From Sesamum alatum (Eukaryota > Streptophyta > Magnoliopsida > Lamiales > Pedaliaceae): a DNA stretch of 64,000 bases. Below are positions 1 through 9,850 of this stretch, in pieces (within the stretch, counting starts at the first letter, position 1; each line of letters starts with the position of its first letter). The translations under genes and the position numbers were made by a program. The stretch lies in NCBI GenBank assembly GCA_034509735.1, contig JACGWO010000004.1, forward strand, positions 16,473,395 to 16,537,394, written 5' to 3'. Below the pieces are notes generated by a model, which searched no databases, was not told the origin of the DNA, and saw only the letters and a list, made by a program, of their open reading frames with translations.

Positions 1-476
1 CACTCTCCAAGAAAAATATTTTCTAGTTCTTTTGTTCTTGGAACATTAGAACTTAGATGAATCAAACGTTAATTGATAACGTGTTGTTGATTCATCCACT
101 CCAAAATATACACTTGTTCGTTGCTAGCACGACGTGCAAGATACGTGGGTGGATCGTGTGTCACGATTTGGAGGGTCTCAAGAACGAGATCTCGGTGCAA
201 AAATGGGGAACAACGCGTGTAGCCGTTGAAGACGAAAACGACAACGGGTAGGTCTCGTTTTATTTTTTCGTCTCTCTTTATTTTCAACTCTATGGCCTCC
301 ATGATTTCTTTACATGTTGTTTAATCATGAGATACACCAAACACCCGGGAATCTCAAGGGTACACCCCTTGAGCGTGTTCTTTTATTATTAAAAACATGC
401 TTTAATTTTTGTATGTTATTTTATATCGCGCTTCCGCATTCGCGCAATTCGCGGGACGATCCACCGATTTCTTTCA
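1..476 (+). mobile_element. Family A LTR, R-U5 end (5' LTR cut by window edge)
   Basis: This is the downstream part of a copia LTR. It ends in CTTTCA at 476, one base before a tRNA-iMet primer-binding site, so it is a 5' LTR in plus orientation. It matches the reverse complement of the LTR ends at 2175, 18896, 41224, 49612 and 58985. The U3 part lies outside the window. Family assignment rests on the GC-rich leader that follows, which matches the complete A element. Confidence 0.9.
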
Positions 477-975
477 GTGGTATCAGAGCCCGATTCGGTG
501 TATAGGCCTAGGGTTTATGTGCGTTATAAGCATGAAATGTGAAATTGGCATGTTTTTTATTAAATCTTGATTTTCTTGATTTTAAAGCATGTTGTTTTAT
601 TGCTTTTGATTCGTGTGTATTTTCTGAATATTGGTATTTTTCTGTTTTTCTTGGGAAACGGGGTGGAAAAATTGAACGGAAAACGAGAAACGACGCAGCC
701 GGCCAGCCGGGAGGGTTGGCCGCGCGCTGCCGGCAGGACAGATACGCGCAGGCAAGGGAAGCCTGCGCGCGCCCGCCCAGCCGGTCGCGCAGGGGCAGCG
801 CGCAGCCAGGGAGGTTGTGCGCAGGCGCGCGCAGCGCAAAGCTGTGCGCCTGAGAGTCCGCGCGTGGACAGACTCTGGGCAGCGCCGCCAGGTGCGCGCG
901 CACGCAAAACGGAGGAGTCTGCGCGCGCGCGCCCGGCAGTCGTGCCCAGTGCACGTCTGCGCGCGCACTGCGCAT
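477..975 (+). mobile_element. Family A leader fragment with GC-rich core
   Basis: This is the untranslated leader after the PBS. From about 690 it becomes very CpG-rich with runs of alternating GC, as in the leader of the complete A element (48800-49390, opposite strand). Near 975 it stops abruptly and continues as family B gag on the other strand. Long apparent reading frames across the GC-rich part are composition artefacts: they differ between copies and match no domain. Confidence 0.8.
478..490 (+). other. Primer-binding site, tRNA-iMet
   Basis: TGGTATCAGAGCC sits one base after the LTR end. It is complementary to the 3' end of plant initiator methionine tRNA, the usual primer of plant Ty1/copia elements. 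Confidence 0.93.
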
Positions 976-1793
976 ACCTGCATTGGAGAGGAGTTTTGGG
1001 CACTCCCTCTTCCAATGCCCTTTCCCTTGGCAATGCATGCAGACATCATTTGCCTTGGACCGCTGAGAACCACGGGCCTTCCCTTTCCCTTTGCTCGGTC
1101 CAACCGGAGCAACAGGGACGTCCGGAGCGCGAGCAGGGGCCACAACCGTCTTCCCTTTGCCCTTCTTCCTCTTCCAGCGTCCGGCGCTCCTTGCCATTCG
1201 CCTTGGAGGTCGTAGCCTCTCCTATCAATACCGCCGGCGCCGACTTGTGGGTCGTTGCCTAATATTGGACCAGCATGTTGATCAACTCATGAATAGGTTG
1301 GAGGAAGCGACTGGAGGATCACGTCAATGTACGTGTCATTGTTAAGCCCAGCTTTAAGGTCCTCGAGTTTCTCCACTAGGGAAAGCATCTTGACCCCATG
1401 ACTTTGTACAGACGCTCCTTCAACAAGCTTGGTGCCAAAGAATGCTTTTGTGGCGGCATATCTAATATGCCTATCCGGAACTGCATAAACCTCGTTCATG
1501 CGGAGCATTATGGCGGAGACGTTGTCCAGCCTCTCATACTGCTTCTGGATGTCGTTAGACATCGAAGCCCGTATGATACTGCGTACTTTCTGGTTGTCCT
1601 CATGCCATTTCTCGAACGTCAAACGTTCTGCAGGCGTGGACCCCTCCGGTAAGTCGCTCGGTGGCGGCTCGTCCAAGACATAGCCTTGGTTCTCGAAACC
1701 GAGGACAATCCTCAGGTTTCTCAGCCAGTCCGAATAGTTCATTCCGTTGAATTTGTTAGTCTCGAGAATCATGGTGAATGGGTTCTTAGACAT
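976..1793 (-). pseudogene. gag: Family B gag fragment (UBN2-type capsid and CCHC knuckle)
   Basis: Read on the minus strand this is the front of a copia gag. It starts MSKNPF at 1793, followed by the ETNKFNG...W motif of plant copia capsids and a long helical region ending SLPP. A frameshift near 1287 breaks the frame. The basic, Lys/Gly-rich tail and a CMHCQGKGHWKREC zinc knuckle (C-X2-C-X4-H-X4-C) continue in another frame to about 980. The phrase FENQGYVLDEPPPSDLP identifies family B and recurs at 58790. Everything downstream of the knuckle (protease, integrase, RT) is absent, because the sequence joins a plus-strand A leader there. No functional product is expected. Confidence 0.85.
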
Positions 1794-2174
1794 ATCTACA
1801 TTAATGAAAATGTAAAGCAGAAATTAGCATATGATGGTAATATTATTGTTCAAGTTGAAGACTTGGTCTTTTAGTCTTTAACCCTCCCACTATTTATACG
1901 AAAGTCCGCCACTCTCAAGCGGAGTTTCGGAAAATCATTTCCTAGTGGGCTTAGGATCCACAAGCGTAATCTCCATGCCCCGCTTTTACGATTCACATGA
2001 AGAAGACCTCGTGGGAGATATCCAATATCATTCTCATCCAATGAGATTCCTAAGATATTTTGCCTCACCTATTCGCATGGTTCCGAGGACTCCAAGCGAA
2101 CCATGTTACTCAGTGGTAGGCCCGACCCATCAACCAAATCATACCTCAAACTGTCGCCCCCCACGACTCGTGAG
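1794..2174 (-). mobile_element. Family B gag-proximal leader remnant
   Basis: This is non-coding leader of the B(-) element. It matches the plus-strand B leader at 58340-58700, including the CCCGAGCCC...GGAAA block and the CACGACTCGTGAG motif. It ends at 2174, where an A(-) LTR has inserted (target GTGAG). Confidence 0.8.
1890..1898 (-). promoter_or_regulatory. TATA box upstream of family B gag
   Basis: CTATTTATA on the plus strand reads TATAAATAG on the gag strand, about 100 bp before the gag ATG. The same motif in the same context occurs in all A and B leaders here. Its promoter activity is inferred. Confidence 0.5.
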
Positions 2175-3840
2175 TGAAAGGAATTGTGGATCGTCCGGGA
2201 AAAGCGCGAATGCGGAAGTGCGGTATAATTAAAAAATAAATGCGGAATTTAAACATGCTTTAAATTAAAGAACACGTTTCAAAGGGTGTGCCTTTGAAAT
2301 TCCCGGGTGTTTGGTGTATCTCATGAATAAATCACAATATAACATATCATGGAGGCCATAGGGTGGAAAATTAAAAGGGACGAAAATCATAAACGAGACC
2401 TACCCGTTGTCGTTTTCGTCTTCAACGGCTACACGCGTTGTTCCCCGTTTTGCACCAAGATCTCGTTCTTGAGACCCTCCAAATCGTGACACACGATCCA
2501 CCCACGTATCTTGCATGTCGTGCTAGCAACAAACAAGTTTATATTTTGAAGTGGATGAATCAACAACACGTTATGAATTAACGGTATTGATTCATCAAGT
2601 TCTAATGTTCCAAGAACAAGAGAACAAAGAAAAATAATTTTCTTGGAGTGTGTGAGAGAGAGAGGGCGGACGAGATAGAGGGAGAGAGAGAGCCGAGTTG
2701 TGTGTGTGTGTTGTGTGTGTTCGAATTTCATCATCCTTCAACTTGTAGGATGCTAGGGGTTTATATAGAAGAGGAGTTTAATCCTCTTTAAACTCCTCTT
2801 TTAAGAACTCTAATTTGACTAGGATTTTGACCTAGTCAAAGTCCTAGTCAAAGTAGTGTTTTGACCTAGTCAAAACAATCCTAGCCATCCATCTCTCCCA
2901 TTGATCTGAACCGTTGATTTAATTTAATTTAATGGAATATTTAAAACCTATTTAAATATTTCCAAGAGGCTAAAAATAAATATAAATATTATTTAAGCCC
3001 ATTAAATAAATCCCTTTGATAAATCTAATTTATCAATTTAATTCCTTATATCTAATAGAAGGAATTATTTCTCCAAGAAAAAATAAAGGACCCGATTAAA
3101 TCCAATTTAATCATTCCTTCACTCCAATATTTAATTCCTAATTAAATATCTAAATGTGTGTGGATAGTGTGTGACTCTTTAGGTTCACCTTTCAGCTAGA
3201 CTTGGTCGGATTCCAAGAATCCTTCCGTTACCATGGGTGGCCATCTAGCAACGGTCCATGGCACTAGAGACTAGGTGAAATATTCAGGGATGAACATTTA
3301 GGCTCTAACAGTACACTTGTCCTTCTGTCTTCGGTCTCATCACTTAGAGTCTAGGGCACGGAAAATGCAGGTACCCATTTTAGACCTAAGTGTTGGTCTG
3401 TCCTCACTAAACGCCGCAAGGGAATCCTTCCCTTCTGTTCAGTCACTGTGGCCACAGTTTTAGGGACAAGACCTAGAGTATATATGAGACTCAACTACCA
3501 AAACCTATTGACAGGAGACAGATCCTTTCTTGGAAACTACTGTCACTTTGCACACCAGAACTGCACTAGACATGGCTTATGACTACCAAAGAGAATTCTG
3601 GCAATCTCTCACCATACCTAAGATACAGCCCTGATGTACAGGTAAACTCAGCAATTCCTCAAGTCAAAGGACTTGACCTGTACCGTTGGAACCGGGAATA
3701 CACGTCATACCTTGCTGACCATACTCAAGGCCCTCCGTAAGACGGTTCCCGCGAGTCACCTCAGTCAGCTGCGTCCTAGCATGCTAACCCACTAACACTG
3801 CTTAGACGACCCTCGTCACCCGTCGATGAAACACGACAGC
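2175..3840 (-). mobile_element. Family A LTR, minus orientation, truncated
   Basis: It starts TGAAAGG with GTGAG to its left, inside a B leader. It aligns with the A LTRs at 18896 and 41224 up to the conserved ACACGACAGC, then breaks at 3840 into family C internal sequence. About 350 bp of the LTR end, with TAACA, is missing. The LTR TATA box is TATATAAA (2760-2767, minus strand). It probably belonged to the same A(-) element whose gag and leader survive at 14485-16747, with pol lost in a deletion. Confidence 0.85.
3446..3457. other. Conserved LTR palindrome
   Basis: CTGTGGCCACAG is a perfect 12-bp palindrome, here extended to 14 bp by flanking A and T. It is the centre of the three-hairpin U3 module found in every LTR family of the window. 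Confidence 0.7.
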
Positions 3841-4296
3841 AAGGACTAAAGATGTGTTCATGATGCACCGTCTGTTGAGAGTTGCTTTGGAAGGCTAAAG
3901 CGATACTAGCTTCCAGAGCATAAGTGAAAACCAGTTAGTCTCAAAGGTATGCACAGTCAGGCCCAATGACGAGTGCATCGGATAGTGGTCACTGATGAAG
4001 ACCGCGTCCATAGGATGGACGTGGTGCCTAGCACGACCAAGCCATGTTTGCCTATATGGCAGGCAACTTGGCTATGGGAGTATTGGCACGAGATCTCATC
4101 ACAAGATCCACGAAAATATTCTTAGACAACCACCATCTCTAAGAGGCAATGGTGGATAGAGGTAACACGGTTAGACCGTATTGCTTCGCAAGGAAATATA
4201 AGCGGACTCACAATACCTTAGTCGGTATCGTAGATTACTCATACTCAGAGGATTCTGAACAAAGTGGGTAATTGACTTATTGGTCAAGTGGGAGAT
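3841..4296 (+). pseudogene. Family C pol 3' tail (decayed RNase H)
   Basis: This 456-bp stretch is an almost exact copy of 11704-12159, the end of the family C interior. Translation gives broken traces of copia RNase H: a TKDVF segment, then SDTSFQS, corresponding to TKEMF and SDASFQS of the intact A element. Stops and frameshifts occur throughout. It ends in the polypurine tract and runs straight into the C LTR, so it is the interior of a second, truncated C unit placed in tandem. Confidence 0.75.
4286..4296 (+). other. Polypurine tract
   Basis: AAGTGGGAGAT lies immediately before the LTR start TGTTAG. It is identical to the tract next to the 3' LTRs at 12160 and, in reverse, 43201 and 60981. 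Confidence 0.85.
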
Positions 4297-4928
4297 TGTT
4301 AGAATAGGTGACCAGAAAGTCAATGGTATTGGCTGTTCTGAGAACCATTCGTCAATCTGTGAACAAGTAATATTATGTTAATGAATGTAGTAAGGATTCA
4401 TAGGCATGAGTTTGTTGTACTTACTGCTTGCATCGATACGATGTCACAACAAACGCCCACAGACTGAAATAACATTTCGGGAAATTGGAACTACGCTTGG
4501 AGGTAGGTTCATGAAATCAGTTTCACCGAATCAGTCTGAAATACTCCAAGTCAAAGGAATCTCGAGACAGGGCATCGAGAATCCATTTGAGACTTGCACT
4601 AAGCATCTGCTGTCGTGTTTCATCGACGGGTGACGAGGATCGTCTAAGCAGTGTTAGTGGGTCGGCCTGCTGGGGAGCGGCCGACTGAGGTGACTCGCGG
4701 GAATCGTCATATAGAAGCTACTCGAGCTTGGTCGGTATGACTCGTATTCCCGGTTCCGATAGTACGGGATTAGTCCTCGGACTTGAGGATCACGGCAGTC
4801 CCCTACATACTAAGGCTGTATCTTGGATCTGGTGAAATTTGACCGATTATATCACATGGTCATCATAAGCCTCATCCAGTGCAGTCGGAGTATGTAAGAA
4901 CGGTGAATTCCAAGATAGGATCTGTCCC

Positions 4929-5032
4929 CTGTCAAAGGATATGACAGCAAGATCTCCTATGCGCTCGGAGATGGTTTAGACTCACAAAGTCTATGGCCAT
5001 AGCACTTGATGTAGTGGGAAAGGATTTCCTAC
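4929..5032. other. Three-hairpin U3 module, family C version
   Basis: In order: CTGTCA/TGACAG arms (4929-4934 and 4942-4947), the CTATGGCCATAG palindrome (4991-5002), and a GGAAA-GGA-TTTCC hairpin (5017-5029). Family A has CTGTGGCCACAG and AAGGGAA/TTCCCTT at the same places, so base changes occur in pairs that keep the symmetry. Confidence 0.6.
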
Positions 5033-5521
5033 GTCGAGTTAAACCTATCTCGAGCATTATGCATAGTTGCCTAGTCAACGATGGGAACCGACCCCTAGAC
5101 TAAAGGCCGGGAGACAGGCGACAGTAGGACCGTACCCGTACGTATCGAGCGTCGGTAGGACCGCACCTGCGTATAACTCGGAGCCTAAATGTTCACACCA
5201 TAAATTCACCTAGTCTCTAGTGCCATGGACCGTTGCTAGATGGCCACCCATGGTAACGGACTACTTTAGTTATGAAATAATGAAAAGTAGGTCCAAGTCT
5301 AGCTGAAAGGTGAACCTAAAGAGTCACACCCGCTACACCAAATGAAAGGGAATTAATTTGGAATTAATTCCGGGAGAAGGTTTAATTTAATGGAATTAAA
5401 TTATACTTCTTGGAGATACAAGCCTCGATGTATTATTTGGAATAATCGGGCTTGAGTTCATAAATTAGATTTATGAATTTTACAAAGCATGGGCTTTCCT
5501 TTTAATTAGATTAAAAGGATG

Positions 5522-5880
5522 AATTAATTAATTAGTGGGCTTGGTATTAAATAGGATTTAATATAAAGTCCATGGACTATTTAATTTGGAATTAAATAAA
5601 GTCCATTGCATTAATTAATTAATGGGCTTAGTATATTAAATAGGATTTAATATAAAGTCCATGGGACTATTTAATTTAGAATTAAATAATCCCATTCTAT
5701 GGAATTAATTAATGGGCTTGGTATTAAATAGGATTTAATATAAAGTCCATGGACTATTTAATTTGGAATTAAATAAAGTCCATTCCATTAATTAATTAAT
5801 GGGCTTAGTATATTAAATAGGATTTTAATATAAAGTCCATGGGAATTTTTAATTTAGAATTAAATAGGCCCATTCCATAA
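5522..5880 (+). repeat. 2 x 177-bp tandem repeat in C LTR
   Basis: Two 177-bp units, each made of two diverged halves of about 88 bp built around GGGCTTRGTAT and TTTAATATAAAGTCCATGG. The higher-order period is seen at 5537/5714 and 5624/5801. The second C element (about 24985-25085) has only one short unit. Confidence 0.85.
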
Positions 5881-6051
5881 AGCCCATCAAAATGGATGGA
5901 CAAGATTTGATCTAGAGAATGATGAGATGAAGGGCCATGATTAATTTGACTTAATCAAAAGCCTAATTTGACTAGGATTTGACTAGGTCAAAATCCTAGT
6001 CAAAGTGTGTCTCTTTGGAAGAGTTTGAGAAGGAATAGGAATTCCATCTTC

Positions 6052-6059
6052 TATAAATA
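6052..6059 (+). promoter_or_regulatory. C LTR TATA box
   Basis: TATAAATA is followed by a CA-rich stretch and a CT-rich segment. The copy in the 3' LTR is at 13914-13921. It probably sets the U3/R boundary shortly downstream. Confidence 0.6.
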
Positions 6060-6623
6060 CTCAAAAAACACACACTTACACCTACTATTCTCTACAACTC
6101 TCATCTCTCAAATTCCCTCTCAAATTCGTCCACTCCTCTTTCTTCTCTCCAAGAATACTACTTTGTTCTTCTTGATTTATTCAAGTTAAGAACATAAGAG
6201 ACATTGATTGCGTTAATTCATAGCGTCTATCGATGTCTCTTCTCCTCAAATTATTTCTTGCTAGCACAAGGGTTGTTTGCTTTCCGGTGGAGCGAGTGAG
6301 ATGATTTAGAGGGTCTCTTATTTGAGATCTTGGTGCAAAACGGGGAACAATGCGTGTAGCCGAAACGAAGACAAAACTACAACCGGGTAGGTTCTTTAAT
6401 TTCGTTTTTTCCGGTTTCAATTCTATGGCCTCCATGTTGTGTTTTTATTGAACATGAGATACACCGAACGCCCGGGAGAATCAAGGGCACACCCCTTGAT
6501 TCGTTTATGTATATTATGCATGATTTAAATTCGATTTAATTATGCTTTGTAATTTTATTACGCACTATTCCGCGCTTCCGCTATACGCGCTCATCTCCCG
6601 GGCCGATCCACCGATTTCTTTCA

Positions 6624-9024
6624 GTGGTATCAGAGCCCGGTTCGGTGTATAGGCCTAGAATTCTATGTGCTATGTGCGTTTAAGCATGATAAACGTGTTT
6701 TAATTTACGTTTATAGCATGTTTATCGTAGATATATATTGGCGTTTAATTTTGCATGGGATTTTGGATCTTGGTTTTCTTGAATGTGTTTATACATGTTC
6801 TAGGGTTTAATTTATCTTGTGGTTCAGAAAAATTGCATGAAAAATCGAAAAGGAGTGAAAAACGGCGAACCAGCAGCAGCAGCACGCTGGCCGCGCGCAC
6901 AGGGGCGCGGCCGGGCGCGCGTGCAGGCAGGGGCCTGCGCGCGCCCGGCCAGCGCGCCCAGCGTGCGCGGACAGCGCGCGCGCTGTGCCGGCCGCGCGCG
7001 CAGGCATGGGCGCCTGCGCGCGTGCGCGCCCGCGCAAGCGCTAGGCGCGGGGGCGCGCTGGGCGCGCGCGCTGTGCGCGCTGGCAGAGGAGCCTGCGCGC
7101 GCGCGCGCGCCTGGCCGGCCGGCTGTGCCGTTTTCCGTTTCTCTCCCGTTTTTGGCTCGTTTTTCAAAACTGTTTTTACTGTATTATTTTTATGATATTT
7201 TCTGCATTATTCTGAACCGTTGACTTAGAATATTTATTTTTGAGATTTGGAATTTTCTAAAATAAATATTGCTTGGTTGATGAGGAAAGGGTTTCCTAAC
7301 AAGATTTAATTTTTGCAATGGTTGCACCAATGATCAAAATTCATATGTGAAATTTCGCAATAATTTCTGCGTTTTATGATGTTGGACATCATGGTTATTT
7401 TATGGTTTGAGCATGAGTAGATCTTAACATGTATTAATATTGCACGAATGTTGGATTTTGGAATTCTTGAATAAATGGGCATATTCTTGAATTGTTGATT
7501 TTTGTGTTTCAGAAAAATTTGATTTTTCTGTATAATTCTGGGAATTTTTCTGAATTAATTAACTTGGGGCATTTTAATTTTGGTTGAGATTTTATATTTC
7601 ATAGAATTAATATTGCCTTGTTAATTATGGAAAAGGTTTTTCCAACAAAAATCGTTGTGCATAGGTTGCGCTATTATCCAATATTTGGTGTGAATATTTT
7701 ACATGTAATTTCTACATTTATTTTATGGTATGGATTATCATGGATGTTGGTATAGCATATTTTACATGGGATATGTATTTGTGCTATTTGTGTTAATTGA
7801 TTTGATAAAGGATGATCACAAAGCCCCTAGACCGCATGTATGGTTTATTTACAGTTATTTGTTGGGTTGTGGCCTGTGTGCCTCTTTATTTTCCTCTCTG
7901 TCTCTCTTCTAGTGCCTTGGAATAATAAGGCTTTCTCTCTCCCTCCCAATGTACTCCCCCCAAATGTTTAATTGGGGTTTCTTATTTTATGATGTAATGA
8001 GAGTAGAATTAGTGGTGAGGTTTTATTTCTTTTTGTAAATAAAAGCTGCAAGAGAAGACAAGCCCAAGGTGTTGGAGGCCCATGGAGGTAGCCATCAGAT
8101 GGCCCACGGAGGATCCATGGAGAAGGAGCCCGGGCCCAAGATGGAGAGCCCAAGAAGATAAAGAGGACTTACAAGGCCCATTGCATGTAATGGGTTATTA
8201 AAACTTGTAATAGCATAGGACCTACCCTTAGATTGACCATAGATCCACTGCGGGCTCAGTGGGTCGCATAGGTTTGGGCTTGTGATCATCCTACAGGGGC
8301 GTGCTAGGCTTTATTTTGCATGCGATGCGTATTAATTGCTTATGATTATTCTATATGCTTTATGTATGGTTACATTCACGCTTAGAATATTTCTGCCATA
8401 ACGCACGCAATGCAATACTTAATATGTGATGAGGTCTCGTTCTATCAAAACTCTCACTTGGTTAAACCAAGTTAAATATAGACCCTTAATAAATGGACTA
8501 CGACTCTGGGAGTCTGTCCAAGCCTTCCATCCATGGCAAAAGTGAGGAAGATCTTTTAGGTCGATAGCGTGGTCTCACGAGTCGTGGCACGACTATCGTG
8601 CTTAAAAGAAGCTGCACTTTGTCATGAACGATGAGTAGACTACTGTTACCTGTCTCACGAGTCGTGGAGGTAGCAGTGAGTTTATGAATCGGTTGATTGG
8701 GTCGGGTCTAACGCCCGAATAACGTGATTCGCTTGGAGTCCTCGGATCACGTGAAAGGGTGAGGCAATTATCTTGGGAATCTCGTGGAACGAGAATGGTA
8801 TGGAATACCTCCCACGGGTTCTTTTCCCATGCGAATCGTAAAAGCGGGGTATGGGGGAGATCGCTGTGGATCCCGAGCCCACTAGGAAAGGATTTCCCGA
8901 AAACAACGTTTGAGAGTGCCGTGTTTTCGTAGAAATAGTGGGAGAGGTTAAGGACTAAAGACCGAGACTTAACCAAAATATTACTTCATTCTGCTTATTA
9001 TTTTCTGTTTCATATATGTTGTGA
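6624..9024 (+). mobile_element. Family C leader
   Basis: This 2.4-kb untranslated leader has the same architecture as A and B. It holds a CpG-rich core at about 6865-7130, an AT-rich stretch, and a pyrimidine tract ending TTCTAG (7890-7912) that resembles a 3' splice site. Two copies of CTCACGAGTCGTGG follow at 8574-8587 and 8654-8667, then the block before gag. The position of the A/B TATA box reads TAGAAATAG here (8930-8938), so it is mutated. There are no credible coding regions. Confidence 0.75.
6625..6637 (+). other. Primer-binding site, tRNA-iMet
   Basis: TGGTATCAGAGCC lies one base after the C 5' LTR end. It is unchanged despite the decayed interior, as expected if the element was still reverse-transcribed recently. 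Confidence 0.92.
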
Positions 9025-9850
9025 ATGTCTAAGAATCCACCAAACACATCACTAAGAGGCTCACTAAAAAAGGAACCAATTACACGAATTGACTGCGAAA
9101 TCTTAAGATGGTCTTAGATTTCCAGAACCTTAACTCACATACCGGAATGAGGGCGTTCCTCAGCGCTTGCCGGAGGGGTCGACAACTAAGGCAACGCTTG
9201 GCGTTCAAAAGTTGAAGGATGACCACCGGCAAATAGGATATAATGATGTTGGCTCAAACTATGCTTCGCTTGCATCATGTCTATATGGTCTTGGACCAGC
9301 ATGTGGGGTAAAATGCAACGAAGGCATGTTTGGAGCTAAGATGACGGAAGGGATGTCGGTACAAAGAACATGGAGTGATGATGCAATCCCTAGTGGAGAA
9401 GCTCAAAAGACCTCCATGTCAGTCTTGAAAAAGAGACGTACATTGACATGATCCTTCAGTCTCTTCCTCCCTCCTACGAACCATTAATTATCAACATGAA
9501 TGAGCTTAGAAAAGATCTTCATAGGTTGGTAATTATGTTGGTCTAGTACGAAGCAACGATTGCAAAATCTGCACCGTCGGTACTAGTAGGAGAGGCTTCA
9601 ACCTCCATAGCGAAAGGCAAGGGTGCCAGACGCCAAAAGAGGAAGAAGGGTAAGGTGACATCAACTATTAAGCACTTCAAGTGCTGTTCCTTTACAACAC
9701 AAGGTGGAGGTAAAGGAAAGAGCAAAAGGTTCAGCAGTCAAGTTCATAGTTTCTAAGAACGTAAGCATTTACTGTCGTTAAGAGGGCCATTGGAAAGGGG
9801 AGTATTCTAAACCTCTCTCCAATGTAGGTAAAAATTTGATATTGAGTATT
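9025..9850 (+). pseudogene. gag: Family C gag remnant
   Basis: It starts MSKNPP at 9025 but soon meets stops. Recognisable gag landmarks persist in changing frames: MPEGST (9167, matching LPEGSTP), FGAKMTEGMSVQ near 9330, SLPPSYEP near 9464, a Lys-rich stretch near 9610-9660 and a ruined zinc knuckle (EGHWKGEYSK, 9785-9815) in which cysteines are lost. Compared with the A gag there are internal deletions and many substitutions. No product is expected. The same decayed region occurs in the second C copy from 17396. Confidence 0.7.

Larger units (their letters stand above)
4297..6623 (+). mobile_element. Family C 5' LTR
   Basis: It begins TGTTAGAATAGGTGACC and ends CTTTCA one base before the PBS. 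It contains a CTATGGCCATAG palindrome (4991-5002), the conserved CCATGG block (about 5210-5330), a 2 x 177-bp tandem repeat (5522-5880) and a TATAAATA box (6052-6059). Differences from the 3' LTR noticed by eye: an extra G near 4571, A/G near 4725, G/C near 5608 and an extra T near 6446. Confidence 0.92.

Noticed and set aside
478..492. tRNA gene fragment
   Set aside because: Only the complement of the tRNA-iMet 3' end is present next to LTRs, which is a primer-binding site. No cloverleaf or internal promoter boxes are seen.
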